NCBI GenBank assembly: GCA_964640725.1
Contig: CAZXIJ010000004.1
Span: 62,001 to 126,000 of the forward strand
DNA from: CALHVX01 sp964640725
Lineage (GTDB): Bacteria > Pseudomonadota > Gammaproteobacteria > Pseudomonadales > Azotimanducaceae
Direction: 5' to 3'
Length of the DNA: 64,000 bases
Made by a program: the position numbers and the translations under genes. How positions within the stretch are numbered: position 1 is the first letter of the stretch; each line of letters opens with the position of its first letter. The notes under the pieces were generated by a model that was given only the letters and a program-made list of their open reading frames with translations, was not told the origin of the DNA and did not search any database. Shown piece by piece: positions 1-8,387 of the stretch.

Positions 1-380
1 ATCAGCAGCAGGCCCACGTTGTTGCCGACGATGCTGTGTTCGTTCTGCAGGTCGTTGTGCAGACCGAGACCCTTTACCGCGAGATGCTCACGAATCACTG
101 CCATCTGCAGATTGGTACCGTCTTTGCCACCGTACTCTTTCGGCGAAGCGAAGCGATAGTGCCCCGCCTCGTCGGCCAGGCGCTTGGCCTGCTGCAGCAG
201 CTGCTCCCATTCCTCGTTGGGCAGACCGCCGCGTTCCCAGTCTGTGCGCGCGTCCTCCCGGCGATGATCGAAGAAACGGTTGTTGTCGTCCTTGTCCTGC
301 AGCGGCTTGATCGTGCTTTCGATAAACGCGTCAAGCTCGTCCAGGTAGGCCTGCAAGTCCGCGGGGATGTCAAAATCCAT
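1..380 (-). CDS. Acyl-CoA dehydrogenase, N-terminal part (runs off left edge)
   Basis: Only the first 126 codons lie in the window; the reading frame is open to base 1. The start is the ATG at 380-378, preceded by GGAG seven bases upstream. The translated segment begins MDFDIPADLQAYLDELDAFI and contains GGLPNEEW and SPKEYGGKDG, which match the alpha-helical N-terminal domain of FAD-dependent acyl-CoA dehydrogenases (oxidation of an acyl-CoA to the 2-enoyl-CoA). The catalytic Glu and most of the FAD site are outside the window, so the substrate cannot be judged. It follows the VOC gene on the same strand after 40 nt and is probably co-transcribed with it. The family call is fairly safe; the subfamily is open. 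Confidence 0.8.
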   Translation of the reverse strand, partial: MDFDIPADLQAYLDELDAFIESTIKPLQDKDDNNRFFDHRREDARTDWERGGLPNEEWEQLLQQAKRLADEAGHYRFASPKEYGGKDGTNLQMAVIREHLAVKGLGLHNDLQNEHSIVGNNVGLLL

Positions 381-420
381 GAGTTACTCCTGCTTCAATT
401 CAAATGGGGCGAACGGGGAA

Positions 421-888
421 TCACGGTTGGCTGAGGCGCGCCTGGGTATCTGCCGCCAGCGGCAGCTCGACGGCCTGGTCCAGGTTGCCTTTGCCAGGCA
501 CAAAATTGATCTCGATGCGGGTGCCGCCTGGGTCTTCAAACAGCGCTGAGTAGTAGCCAGGGGCCCAGTCGTCGTCGCGCTGCGGGCCGTGCACCAGCCG
601 GCCACCGAACCCGGGAATCGCCGCCGCCAGGGCATCGACATCCGCCTCGCTGCGGGCTCGCAGGCACAGATGATGCAGGCCGGCGCGGTAGGGGTCGAAG
701 GGGGCGGCCGCTTGAGCCCGGCGAATGCCGATGCCCGTGCGTCCCCCCACGCAGTAGTACAGGTCGTCGGTATCGACCAGACAGGCCATCTGCAGGAACG
801 GCAGCAGCCGGCCATAGAATTTCCGGGCAGCCGGAAAGTCGAGCACCGTGATATAGATGTGGGCAATGCCGTTGATGGCAATGCTCAT
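421..888 (-). CDS. VOC (glyoxalase/dioxygenase fold) family protein
   Basis: A 155-residue protein of one VOC unit made of two beta-alpha-beta-beta-beta modules: GIAHIYITVLDFPAARKFY near residue 7 opens the first module and LHHLCLRARSEADVDAL near residue 70 the second. Possible metal ligands are the His of GIAHI, the His pair of LHHLCL and the Glu of RIEIN near the end. The family covers glyoxalase I, extradiol dioxygenases and antibiotic-binding proteins, and the sequence does not say which reaction is catalysed. A G-rich site (GGGGG) lies seven bases before the ATG. It sits just upstream of an acyl-CoA dehydrogenase gene on the same strand, so a role beside acyl-CoA metabolism is possible but only inferred. 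Confidence 0.8.
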   Translation of the reverse strand: MSIAINGIAHIYITVLDFPAARKFYGRLLPFLQMACLVDTDDLYYCVGGRTGIGIRRAQAAAPFDPYRAGLHHLCLRARSEADVDALAAAIPGFGGRLVHGPQRDDDWAPGYYSALFEDPGGTRIEINFVPGKGNLDQAVELPLAADTQARLSQP

Positions 889-1012
889 GGTCGTCCCCCC
901 ACTGGTGAAGTAGCCTCACCTCGCGCAGGACTATATCATCCTGACCCTGCCTGCCGCCGTCAGGGCGACCGGCCCAACCCACCTTTTCACCTCCGGGAAA
1001 CAACGCGGTTTG

Positions 1013-1387
1013 ATGAAGTCCGCAGACGCCCAGCACCGCCTTGACCGATGGGCCATCGTGATTTCCGGACTCTGCATCGCGCACTGTCTGGCGATCCCGG
1101 CCACCCTGGTATTGCTGCCCGCCTTGAGCGCCGATCTCATTGCGGACCAGACGGCCACCCACTGGCTGCTGCTGGCCATCGCCGTGCCCATCAGCCTGCT
1201 CGCGCTCGGCAACGGCTACAGGCACACGGGCTCTGCCGTCGTTCTTGGCATTGGCATGCTGGGCCTGGCACTACTGTCCCTGGGCGTGTCCCACTGGCTT
1301 GGTCACGACGGCGAAATCCCGCTCACCCTCGCTGGGGGGGTCCTGCTGATCGTGGCTCACTGGCGGAACATGCGCCACACGCACTAG
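1013..1387 (+). CDS. MerC-domain integral membrane protein
   Basis: A 124-residue protein with about four transmembrane helices. The first helix carries SGLCIAHCLAIP (Cys21, His24, Cys25), the metal-binding type of motif seen at the start of MerC-domain proteins; the C-terminal tail ends in a His-rich MRHTH. MerC proteins carry Hg(II) across the inner membrane in mer operons, but stand-alone MerC-domain proteins are widespread without mercuric reductase and have been linked to metal handling more generally. No merA, merR or merT is seen nearby, so mercury resistance should not be assumed. An in-frame TTG at 1010 is an alternative start; I prefer the ATG at 1013. The gene is alone and is followed by a good intrinsic terminator. 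Confidence 0.75.
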   Translation: MKSADAQHRLDRWAIVISGLCIAHCLAIPATLVLLPALSADLIADQTATHWLLLAIAVPISLLALGNGYRHTGSAVVLGIGMLGLALLSLGVSHWLGHDGEIPLTLAGGVLLIVAHWRNMRHTH

Positions 1388-1401
1388 AGCAACCCCGAGC
1401 G

Positions 1402-1425
1402 AAAGCTGGTAAGCGCCAGCTTTTT
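1402..1425 (+). terminator. Rho-independent terminator after the MerC gene
   Basis: An 8-bp perfect stem (AAAGCTGG, 1402-1409, pairing with CCAGCTTT, 1416-1423) encloses a 6-nt loop and runs straight into a short T tract. It lies 15 nt after the MerC stop codon. Confidence 0.8.
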
Positions 1426-1473
1426 GACAGACGACCACTGTTTACCCGGCTGCGGGCTGGCTCAGCAGGGAGT

Positions 1474-1491
1474 CTGTGCGCTTGCGCACAG
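1474..1491. promoter_or_regulatory. Perfect palindrome upstream of the diguanylate cyclase gene
   Basis: CTGTGCGC (1474-1481) is followed by TT and then by GCGCACAG (1484-1491), an 8-bp inverted repeat with a 2-nt spacer. No T tract follows, so it is not an intrinsic terminator. It ends 37 nt before the first possible start codon at 1529, a typical operator position. No -10 element could be paired with it, so the function is inference. Confidence 0.4.
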
Positions 1492-1528
1492 GTGGAGCGC
1501 GATGCCCTGCGTATCCTGCTAGGCGGAT

Positions 1529-4500
1529 ATGACAGGACAGTTCCGCCCACCCATGCGCTCCCCCAACCCTGCCACCGCAGCAAATCGCCGCTGGATGCCC
1601 ATGCCCATCCGGCAACTGCGAGCCATATGCATCGGGGCGGTGCTCACCCTGGCGACCAGCGCTGTCCTTGCAATGAACGGCGTTGAGTCGCCATCAGCGG
1701 CGCCCCTGTCGGCGAGCGGCGCACCAGTGCGCAATCTTCGGCTCACCCCGCAACCGCTGGGTCGCGACCACCTCGAGTCGGACGTTCGCAGCTTCCTGCA
1801 GGATCGCCAGGGGTTCCTGTGGGTGGGTACTGCGGATGGCCTGTTTCGACTCAGCGGCAGCAACGCCAAAAGCTATTTTCACGCTCGAACGGAAGTGAAC
1901 TCGCTGCGCGACAATCGCGTGGTCGATCTGGCGCTGAGCCCGGGCGGCGAGCTGCTCATCGCCACCCGCACAGGCATGCACCGATACCTGAGCGCGAGCG
2001 AAACCATCGCTCGCGAACCGGTCTCGGACCGGCCCGAGTTCATCGATGTACGGATCAGCGCAATGACCGTCGCTACCGACGGCACGATCTGGATCGGCAC
2101 CCGTCAGCGGGGCCTGTTCGCCCTTGCGGACGATCTGCTGCAACACTACGAGCCTCCGGCAAAGGGCGCTGCTGCGAGCCCGGAGGGCATGCCGGCGGGC
2201 GCAATCACCGACCTGCTGGAGGACAGCCACGGCAACCTCTGGCTCGGCAGCACGGCCGGCGGCTTTGCGCGCTTCGATCGTCGAACCGAAACCTTTGTGA
2301 GCTACGACGCCGGCAGCAGCGCGCTCGAAACCAACCATGTCACGCGTCTCTACGAGGATCGTCAGGGCACGCTGTGGATCGGGACCGGCAACCTCGGTCT
2401 GTATCGTTTCGACCCCGCGCTGCAGACCTTTGCGCACTTTCCGCTCACCGTGCTTGACGATGCGAGCGGCTCGGAGCAGGCCAGCACCGAGGTTCGCGAC
2501 CTGATGGTCGATGATCAGGGCACTTTGTGGGTCGCAACCGCAGACGGCCTGCGCGAGTGGACGGGCGACGGCGAGTTCCACCGGCACCGGTCCGCCGCAG
2601 GCGATCCCGGCTCGCTCAGCGACAGCGCCGTCAACCGGCTCTACCAGGATCGGAGCGGCGTGCTCTGGATCGGCAGCGAGCGCGGCGTGGATCGCTGGAA
2701 CTACCTGAGCGCTGACTTCAACTACCTGGGCAGCGGCGCAGAGGCTCTGCGCGCAACGGCCGTCAGCGAATGCGCCGACGGCAGCCTCTGGATCGGCACC
2801 CGCAGCCGCGGCCTGGCTCGGTTTGTCGCCGCCGATGGCAGCCTGAAGTTCCTGCCGGGCAAAGCCCGAATGATTCGCACGCTGCACTGCGCCGGCAATG
2901 GCGACCTGTGGATCGGCACTGTCGACCAGGGCCTGCTCATGCGGCGGGCCGACGACCCGCTCACCGTGCCGGCCCGAAGCATTCTCCGACAGGCGCCCCT
3001 GGCCCTGCCTCAATCCGGCGACGCAACGACGACCCGCCCGCAACCAACGGCGCCGTTACAGGTGATTCGCCTGGCCGCGACCGCAGACAACAGCATCTGG
3101 GCGGGCACCATCGACCACGGGCTGTTCCGGGTGGAGCATCGCGCCCCAGGCGAGGCGCCGATGATCTCGCAGTACCCTGGAGCTGCGTCGTCACAACCGG
3201 CGGAGGCCGGCAAAGCACCGGCCATGACCTTGCCGCACCAGACTGTGCGCGCGCTGTTCACTGACAGGAGCGATACGCTGTGGGTCGGCACCGGCGATGG
3301 CCAGCTGTCCGAGTTTCTGCCAGAGGAAGCACGCTTTCGCAGCTACCCGTTGGCCAGCGACGGGGGCCAGCGCACCGCCGTGGACCTGCTGCAGGACAAG
3401 AGCGGCGACCTGTGGATCGCGACCGCCGGAGACGGCCTTTTGCGCTGGCCGCGAGAGCTGCTGGGCAAGCGCACGCCGACCTTTACCCAGATCAATCGGG
3501 CGTCCGGCTTGCCCAGCGACTACCTGCGTTGCCTGCTTGAAGATCAGCAGGGGCAGCTGTGGCTCAGCAGCAATCGGGGGCTGATCCGCTTTGACCCTGC
3601 CACGCTGAAGGTGCAGCGGTTCGACCGCGCCAGCGGTCTACGCGGCGATCGCTTCTACTACGGTGCCCGGCTGGCCAGCCGCAACGGCCAACTGTTCTTT
3701 GGCAGCGCCGACGGCCTGCTCGGGTTCTACCCCAACAGCATTGGCAGCACGCGGGAACAGCCGGCGCTGACCCTGGCCGCCCACGACTACGACAACCTTC
3801 TCGCTCGCAGCTTCAGCGCCAGCGAATCGCCGGCGAGCATGACGCTGCCCCCGGACAGCGAGTACGTTCGATTCGCCTTCGACACGCTACAGTTCGTAGC
3901 GCCAGAGCAACAGCGCTATCGCTATCAGCTCGAAGGGTTCGATCGGGAATGGCGCCAGGCTGATCGATCCCAGGACGCCACCTATACCAGCTTGCCTCCC
4001 GGAGAGTACCGGTTTCGTGTGCAGAGCGCGGGGCCGGACGAACAGTGGCACAGCCCCGGGGCGGAGATTCTGCTCACGGTGAGCCGGCCCCTGTGGCGCT
4101 CGTTGCCGGCGTACTTTCTGTACGCGGTCGCTCTGATGGCACTGCTTGGGTACCTGCTGGTCAGCTGGCGCCGGGAGCTGTACCGGCTGCAACAGTCCCG
4201 GCGCAACCTGGAGATTCAGGTCGAGCATCGCACCACCGAACTCGAAGAGCGCAACAGGCAGCTGCAGCAGCTGAACCTGAAACTCCAGGAAGCCAGCATC
4301 ACAGACCCGCTGACGGGACTGCTGAATCGCAGAAGCTTCTACGAATTCGTTTCCCGCGAGGTAGCACGCGTCGAGCGCTCCCACACGGAACGACAGAAGA
4401 ACGGCGACAGCGAAGTGCGCCTGCTGTTCTTCATGATGATCGACCTGGATGAATTCAAGCCGATCAACGATACCTTCGGGCACCACACCGGCGATCACAC

Positions 4501-4969
4501 CCTCGTGCAGGTGAGCGATCTGCTTCGGGCCTGTGCCCGCGATACGGACACGGTGTTCCGCTGGGGGGGCGATGAGTTTCTGGTCATCGGCCAGGTCACC
4601 GACGAGGGCGATCTGGAGCTTCTGGCCGAGCGCTTCCGACGCACGATCGCCGAGCATCGGTTCGACCCCAAATATGGCAAAGCCCTGCGCCTGTCGGCGA
4701 GCATTGGGGTCGCGCCCTACCCCTTCAGCCAGGCGAGCCCCGGCCTCGCAGCCTGGGAGCAGGTTGCCGACGTTGCCGACCTGGCGGCCTACCTGGCCAA
4801 AACACACGGCAAGAACGCCTGGGTCTGCACTCGCGGCAGCGAAGCGCTGTCGGCCACGGCTATGCAGCGCGTGAAAGACAATTTCGAGCTATTGATAGAA
4901 ACGAAAAAGATCGTCGCCAGCTCCTCGAGCACCATGATCCCGATTCCAGGCGCCACACGGATGGAATAG
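1529..4969 (+). CDS. Diguanylate cyclase with a periplasmic beta-propeller sensor
   Basis: A protein of up to 1146 residues. After an N-terminal export signal, with the hydrophobic core RAICIGAVLTLATSAVLA, come about twelve propeller strands of the LW[IV]GT type (two-component regulator propeller repeats), then a Y_Y_Y domain (GEYRFRVQ), one transmembrane helix near residues 858-882, a coiled-coil linker and a GGDEF domain. The active site is intact (RWGGDEF near residue 1013), and RDTD five residues upstream is a canonical RxxD inhibitory site. It should therefore make c-di-GMP from two GTP, controlled by a periplasmic ligand and by product inhibition. The start is uncertain: ATGs at 1529, 1553 and 1595 all keep the signal peptide. 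It is monocistronic, with a palindrome just upstream. The ligand is unknown; propellers of this class often bind sugars or glycans. Confidence 0.9.
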   Translation: MTGQFRPPMRSPNPATAANRRWMPMPIRQLRAICIGAVLTLATSAVLAMNGVESPSAAPLSASGAPVRNLRLTPQPLGRDHLESDVRSFLQDRQGFLWVGTADGLFRLSGSNAKSYFHARTEVNSLRDNRVVDLALSPGGELLIATRTGMHRYLSASETIAREPVSDRPEFIDVRISAMTVATDGTIWIGTRQRGLFALADDLLQHYEPPAKGAAASPEGMPAGAITDLLEDSHGNLWLGSTAGGFARFDRRTETFVSYDAGSSALETNHVTRLYEDRQGTLWIGTGNLGLYRFDPALQTFAHFPLTVLDDASGSEQASTEVRDLMVDDQGTLWVATADGLREWTGDGEFHRHRSAAGDPGSLSDSAVNRLYQDRSGVLWIGSERGVDRWNYLSADFNYLGSGAEALRATAVSECADGSLWIGTRSRGLARFVAADGSLKFLPGKARMIRTLHCAGNGDLWIGTVDQGLLMRRADDPLTVPARSILRQAPLALPQSGDATTTRPQPTAPLQVIRLAATADNSIWAGTIDHGLFRVEHRAPGEAPMISQYPGAASSQPAEAGKAPAMTLPHQTVRALFTDRSDTLWVGTGDGQLSEFLPEEARFRSYPLASDGGQRTAVDLLQDKSGDLWIATAGDGLLRWPRELLGKRTPTFTQINRASGLPSDYLRCLLEDQQGQLWLSSNRGLIRFDPATLKVQRFDRASGLRGDRFYYGARLASRNGQLFFGSADGLLGFYPNSIGSTREQPALTLAAHDYDNLLARSFSASESPASMTLPPDSEYVRFAFDTLQFVAPEQQRYRYQLEGFDREWRQADRSQDATYTSLPPGEYRFRVQSAGPDEQWHSPGAEILLTVSRPLWRSLPAYFLYAVALMALLGYLLVSWRRELYRLQQSRRNLEIQVEHRTTELEERNRQLQQLNLKLQEASITDPLTGLLNRRSFYEFVSREVARVERSHTERQKNGDSEVRLLFFMMIDLDEFKPINDTFGHHTGDHTLVQVSDLLRACARDTDTVFRWGGDEFLVIGQVTDEGDLELLAERFRRTIAEHRFDPKYGKALRLSASIGVAPYPFSQASPGLAAWEQVADVADLAAYLAKTHGKNAWVCTRGSEALSATAMQRVKDNFELLIETKKIVASSSSTMIPIPGATRME

Positions 4970-5040
4970 GCCCTCCTGGCCCGCTCCGCCCTCCCGGAGG
5001 CGCGCAAGGTGCCTCACAGTGCATCTTGACCGGCGTCCTC

Positions 5041-5046
5041 TATAAT
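5041..5046 (+). promoter_or_regulatory. Consensus -10 element for trxB
   Basis: A perfect TATAAT lies 26 nt before the trxB ATG. The nearest TTGACC (5026-5031) is only 9 nt away, too close for a standard -35 box, so the promoter either lacks a normal -35 or is activator dependent. Confidence 0.5.
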
Positions 5047-5072
5047 TCTCGCTTTTTCAGGGAGTGCCTTGG

Positions 5073-6035
5073 ATGGCGAATTCCGAATCGCAGCATCATC
5101 GGCTGATTGTGCTGGGCAGCGGTCCAGCCGGCTACACTGCGACGCTGTATGCCGCGCGGGCGAACCTCAAGCCCGTGCTGCTGACCGGCATCGAAGTCGG
5201 TGGCCAGCTGACCACCACGACGGAAGTCGAAAACTGGCCGGGCGGGCACGCCGAGCTGCAGGGGCCGGAGCTCATGATGCAGATGGCGGAGCACATTGAG
5301 CGCTTCGACTGTCAGGTCATCAACGACCACATTCACACTACGGATCTGGGCAGCGCGGACACGCCGCGTACGGCGCCCATCCGGCTGGAGGGCGACAGCG
5401 CGACTTACACGTGCGATGCGCTGATCATCGCCACCGGTGCCTCCGCCAAGTACCTTGGCCTGCCCAGCGAAGAGGCCTACAAGGGCCGCGGCGTGAGCGC
5501 CTGCGCGACCTGCGATGGCTTCTTCTACCGCGGCAAAGAGGTGGTGGTCGTCGGCGGCGGCAATACCGCCGTGGAGGAAGCGCTCTATCTCTCCAACATC
5601 TGCTCCGTGGTGCACCTGGTACATCGCCGGGACGAGCTGCGCGCTGAAAAAATCCTGCAGGACCGGCTCCACGCCAAGGACAACATTCGCCCAATCTGGA
5701 ACCACACCCTGGCAGAAGTGCTGGGGGACGACGCGGGCGTTACCGGCGTACGGCTCGCGGGCAACGACGGCAGCGCCCTGCAGGTTGACGTACACGGCGT
5801 GTTTATCGCCATTGGACACTCCCCCAACACCGGCATCTTTGACGGGCAGCTGGACATGGCGGGCGGCTACATCCGCACGGTCAGCGGTCTGGACGGCAAC
5901 GCCACCGCCACGACGGTGCCCGGGGTGTTTGCGGCCGGCGACGTCTCTGACCACATCTACCGGCAAGCCATTACCTCCGCAGGGTTTGGCTGCATGGCGG
6001 CGCTCGATTCGGAAAAATACCTCGATGCCCTTTGA
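5073..6035 (+). CDS. trxB: Thioredoxin-disulfide reductase
   Basis: A 320-residue low-molecular-weight thioredoxin reductase, the usual length for bacteria. The FAD-binding GSGPAGY is at residues 15-21, the redox-active CATC at 144-147 and the NADPH-binding GGGNTA at 161-166; the C-terminal FAD motif is PGVFAAGDV. It reduces oxidised thioredoxin with NADPH in the cytoplasm, supplying electrons to ribonucleotide reductase, methionine sulfoxide reductases and peroxidases. I chose the ATG at 5073 because GGGAG lies 8 nt upstream; the in-frame GTG at 5064 overlaps that site. The following thioesterase gene starts inside the last codons of trxB, so trxB heads an unusual operon with acyl-CoA genes. 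Confidence 0.95.
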   Translation: MANSESQHHRLIVLGSGPAGYTATLYAARANLKPVLLTGIEVGGQLTTTTEVENWPGGHAELQGPELMMQMAEHIERFDCQVINDHIHTTDLGSADTPRTAPIRLEGDSATYTCDALIIATGASAKYLGLPSEEAYKGRGVSACATCDGFFYRGKEVVVVGGGNTAVEEALYLSNICSVVHLVHRRDELRAEKILQDRLHAKDNIRPIWNHTLAEVLGDDAGVTGVRLAGNDGSALQVDVHGVFIAIGHSPNTGIFDGQLDMAGGYIRTVSGLDGNATATTVPGVFAAGDVSDHIYRQAITSAGFGCMAALDSEKYLDAL

Positions 6036-6957
6036 GCGCTACTACCAGGGCAGCGTCAATCGCTGGGAGTGTGACGAGAACGATCACCTCAACGTACGCT
6101 TCTACCTGCACAAAGCGCATCAGGCCCTCGATGCCTTTGCGCTGGCCGAGGGTCTGAGCGCGGCGCTGCCGCGGCAGGTACGCTGGCTGGACACCCTCCG
6201 GGTGCACCACATCCGCTACCTGCGCGAAGCCCGCATGGCCGTGCCCATGACCGGCGAGGTGGCGGTCGTCGGCTACGATGCGGCCCGGCTGACGCTGCTG
6301 TGCGAGCTGCGCCACAGTGTGACGGGCGCGGTGCTCGCAGCGTTCCTGAGCGAGTTCGAGCTGCCGCCCTCGGCCCACGGGGCGGCGCAAGCTGCGCTGG
6401 GCGGCGGAACGGTCGCCGTGCCGGACCACGCTGGCGCCCGGGGCGTCGCCGCGGGCACCACGGGCTACGCAAGCCTGCCCATGGCCGCTGCGCAGGATGC
6501 CGGGTACCGGCTTATCGGCGCGGGCGTGATTCAGCCAGAGGAGTGCGACGATCGCGGCGTGCTGAACCCCTGGCACTATATGGGCCGGACCTCTGACGGC
6601 ATGCCCGGTTTCTGGTCACAGCTGCAGGACGCGCAAGCGCAGGCTGCCGGCGAAGGCTACCTGGGCGGTGCTGTCCTGGAGTACCGCATGGAGATTCATC
6701 GTCAGCTGACCCGGGGCGAGGCATACCGACACCTCGGCGCGCTCGGCGATCTCGGCGAGAAAACGCAACAGATTGGTCACCTGATCTACGAGCAGCGCAC
6801 CGGAGCGCTAGCCGTCAGCGCCGAAGCGCTCGGCATCAGCCTTGATCTCCAGACCCGCAAATCGATTCCGATCCCCGCCGACCGCCGCGAGCGAATGGCG
6901 GCGCACCGGCGGCAACCGCTTCCCGCGGTGACGCGACAGACAGGGAGCAACTCATGA
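6025..6957 (+). CDS. Thioesterase family protein (hot-dog fold)
   Basis: A 310-residue protein opening with MPFERYYQGSVNRWECDEND, followed by HLNVRFY; the pattern W-x-CDENDHLNVRFY is the active-site helix region of 4HBT-type acyl-CoA thioesterases. The length fits two consecutive hot-dog units, and a second, weaker copy is suggested by NPWHYMGRTSDGM near residue 180. It would hydrolyse acyl-CoA thioesters in the cytoplasm; chain length cannot be read from sequence. The start codon overlaps trxB by 11 nt and the stop overlaps the next gene by 4 nt, so translation is likely coupled in both directions. The ATG at 6025 is the only reasonable start, since upstream in-frame sequence lies within trxB in another frame. 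Confidence 0.8.
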   Translation: MPFERYYQGSVNRWECDENDHLNVRFYLHKAHQALDAFALAEGLSAALPRQVRWLDTLRVHHIRYLREARMAVPMTGEVAVVGYDAARLTLLCELRHSVTGAVLAAFLSEFELPPSAHGAAQAALGGGTVAVPDHAGARGVAAGTTGYASLPMAAAQDAGYRLIGAGVIQPEECDDRGVLNPWHYMGRTSDGMPGFWSQLQDAQAQAAGEGYLGGAVLEYRMEIHRQLTRGEAYRHLGALGDLGEKTQQIGHLIYEQRTGALAVSAEALGISLDLQTRKSIPIPADRRERMAAHRRQPLPAVTRQTGSNS

Positions 6958-8093
6958 CGCACTCGGACCTCACTGAAGACCAACAGGCCATTCGCGATCT
7001 TGCCCAGCGGTTCACGGCCGACGCGATCACGCCTCATGCCAGCGAGTGGGACGCGAAGTCCACTTTTCCGAAGGACACGATCCGCAAGAGCGCCGAGCTG
7101 GGTTTCGGCGGTATCTATGTGGGCGAAGAGCACGGCGGTATCGGGCTCGGGCGTCTGGAAAGCGCCCTCATCATTGAAGCCATGGCTTACGGCTGTCCGT
7201 CGACGTCGGCCTTCATCTCGATTCACAACATGGCAAGCTGGATGATCGATTGCTACGGCAACGATGAGGTCCGCGCGCAGTACGTGCCGGAGCTGGTCAC
7301 CATGACGGCCATGGCCAGCTACTGCCTGACGGAGCCCGGAGCCGGCAGCGACGCCGCCTCGCTCAAGACGCGAGCGGTCCGGGACGGCGACCACTACGTC
7401 GTCAACGGCAGCAAGGCCTTCATCTCCGGGGCCGGCCAGAATGATGTCTATGTCACCATGGTTCGTACCGGCGATGATGGCGCGAAGGGTGTGTCCTGCC
7501 TGGTCATCGAGCGCGACATGCCCGGGGTCTCCTTCGGCGCCAACGAGCGCAAGCTCGGCTGGCACTCGCAGCCCACAGCGACCGTTACCTTCGACGATGT
7601 GCGAGTGCCGGTAGGCAACCGTATCGGGGCCGAGGGCGAGGGCTTCAAGATCGCCATGGCGGGCCTGGACGGCGGCCGCCTGAACATTGGCGCTTGCTCC
7701 CTGGGCGGCGCGCAGCGATGCCTGGATGAGGCCATTACCTATACCCAGGAACGTCAACAATTCGGCAACAGCATCGCTGACTTCCAGAACACCCAGTTTA
7801 TGCTTGCTGACATGGCGACCCGGGTCGAAGGCGCGCGCGCCCTGCTCTACCTCGCGGCGCGTAAAGTCACCGCCGATGCCGCGGACAAAACGCAGTTCGC
7901 GGCCATGGCCAAGCTCATGGCGACGGAGAACGGTTCCCGGGTCGTCAACGATGCGCTGCAGCTGCATGGCGGCTACGGCTACCTGCAGGACTACCCCATC
8001 GAGCGCTTCCTGCGGGATCTTCGCGTTCACGAAATTCTGGAAGGCACCAGCCAGATCATGAAACTCGTCATCAGCCGGGCACTGCTACAGTAG
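6954..8093 (+). CDS. Acyl-CoA dehydrogenase, isobutyryl-CoA (ACAD8) type
   Basis: A full-length 379-residue flavoenzyme. YCLTEPGAGSDAAS is the FAD/substrate motif at the domain 1-2 boundary, NIGACSLGGAQRCLDEA and QLHGGYGYLQDYPIERFLRD lie in the C-terminal helical domain, and the putative catalytic base is the Glu of RVHEILEGTSQIM at the end. SLGGAQRCLDEA and the RVHEILEGTSQIM end resemble isobutyryl-CoA and short branched-chain acyl-CoA dehydrogenases of valine catabolism, so the likely reaction is isobutyryl-CoA to methacrylyl-CoA with electrons passed to ETF. Substrate choice is inference. It overlaps the thioesterase stop by 4 nt (ATGA). No enoyl-CoA hydratase or 3-hydroxyisobutyryl-CoA hydrolase gene is adjacent. 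Confidence 0.88.
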   Translation: MTHSDLTEDQQAIRDLAQRFTADAITPHASEWDAKSTFPKDTIRKSAELGFGGIYVGEEHGGIGLGRLESALIIEAMAYGCPSTSAFISIHNMASWMIDCYGNDEVRAQYVPELVTMTAMASYCLTEPGAGSDAASLKTRAVRDGDHYVVNGSKAFISGAGQNDVYVTMVRTGDDGAKGVSCLVIERDMPGVSFGANERKLGWHSQPTATVTFDDVRVPVGNRIGAEGEGFKIAMAGLDGGRLNIGACSLGGAQRCLDEAITYTQERQQFGNSIADFQNTQFMLADMATRVEGARALLYLAARKVTADAADKTQFAAMAKLMATENGSRVVNDALQLHGGYGYLQDYPIERFLRDLRVHEILEGTSQIMKLVISRALLQ

Positions 8094-8115
8094 CCCGCTC
8101 GCAAAGGAACACCGC

Positions 8116-8382
8116 ATGAAGATCAACATCGAAATCGACGTCTCTCCGGAAGAGGCCCGGCACTTTTTCGGCCTGCCGGACGTCGCGCCCATTCAGGACA
8201 AACTGGTCGAACGGGTGCAAGCCCAGATCGAAGCCACCTCGGACCCGGCCTACCTGGGCAAGCTGGCCTCCCAGCTGGTGGCTGGCGGCGTCCAGAGCGT
8301 GGATGCGTTTCAGCGCACCTTCTTTGATCTGGTCAGCGCCGGCAGCAAGCGCAAAGGCAGCAAGAAGAACGACAAGGATTGA
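8116..8382 (+). CDS. DUF6489 family small protein
   Basis: An 88-residue protein starting MKINIEIDVSPEEARHFFGL, with LPDVAPIQDKLVERVQAQIE following and a very basic tail (SKRKGSKKNDKD). The N-terminal pattern of a short beta strand followed by S-P-E-E-A-R-x-F-x-G-L-P-D-V is what I know from the DUF6489 family, which has no assigned function. AAAGGA lies seven bases before the ATG. It sits 22 nt after the dehydrogenase and 5 nt before the CoA-transferase start, clearly inside the operon, so a part in the same acyl-CoA pathway is plausible. There is no signal peptide or transmembrane helix. Confidence 0.75.
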   Translation: MKINIEIDVSPEEARHFFGLPDVAPIQDKLVERVQAQIEATSDPAYLGKLASQLVAGGVQSVDAFQRTFFDLVSAGSKRKGSKKNDKD

Positions 8383-8387
8383 TCGCA

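Noticed and set aside
925..945. ACTATATCAT near the MerC gene as a possible Zur box
   Set aside because: Lacks the required inverted repeat; similarity is only an AT-rich core.
1424..1429. TTGACA, a perfect -35 box, upstream of the cyclase gene
   Set aside because: It overlaps the terminator T tract and no -10 hexamer lies 16-18 nt downstream.
1694..3043. 449-codon minus-strand frame opposite the diguanylate cyclase
   Set aside because: Antisense of the propeller repeats; its repetitive look comes from the LWIGT codons.
6786..8030. 414-codon minus-strand frame opposite the acyl-CoA dehydrogenase
   Set aside because: Shadow; the plus-strand dehydrogenase is certain.
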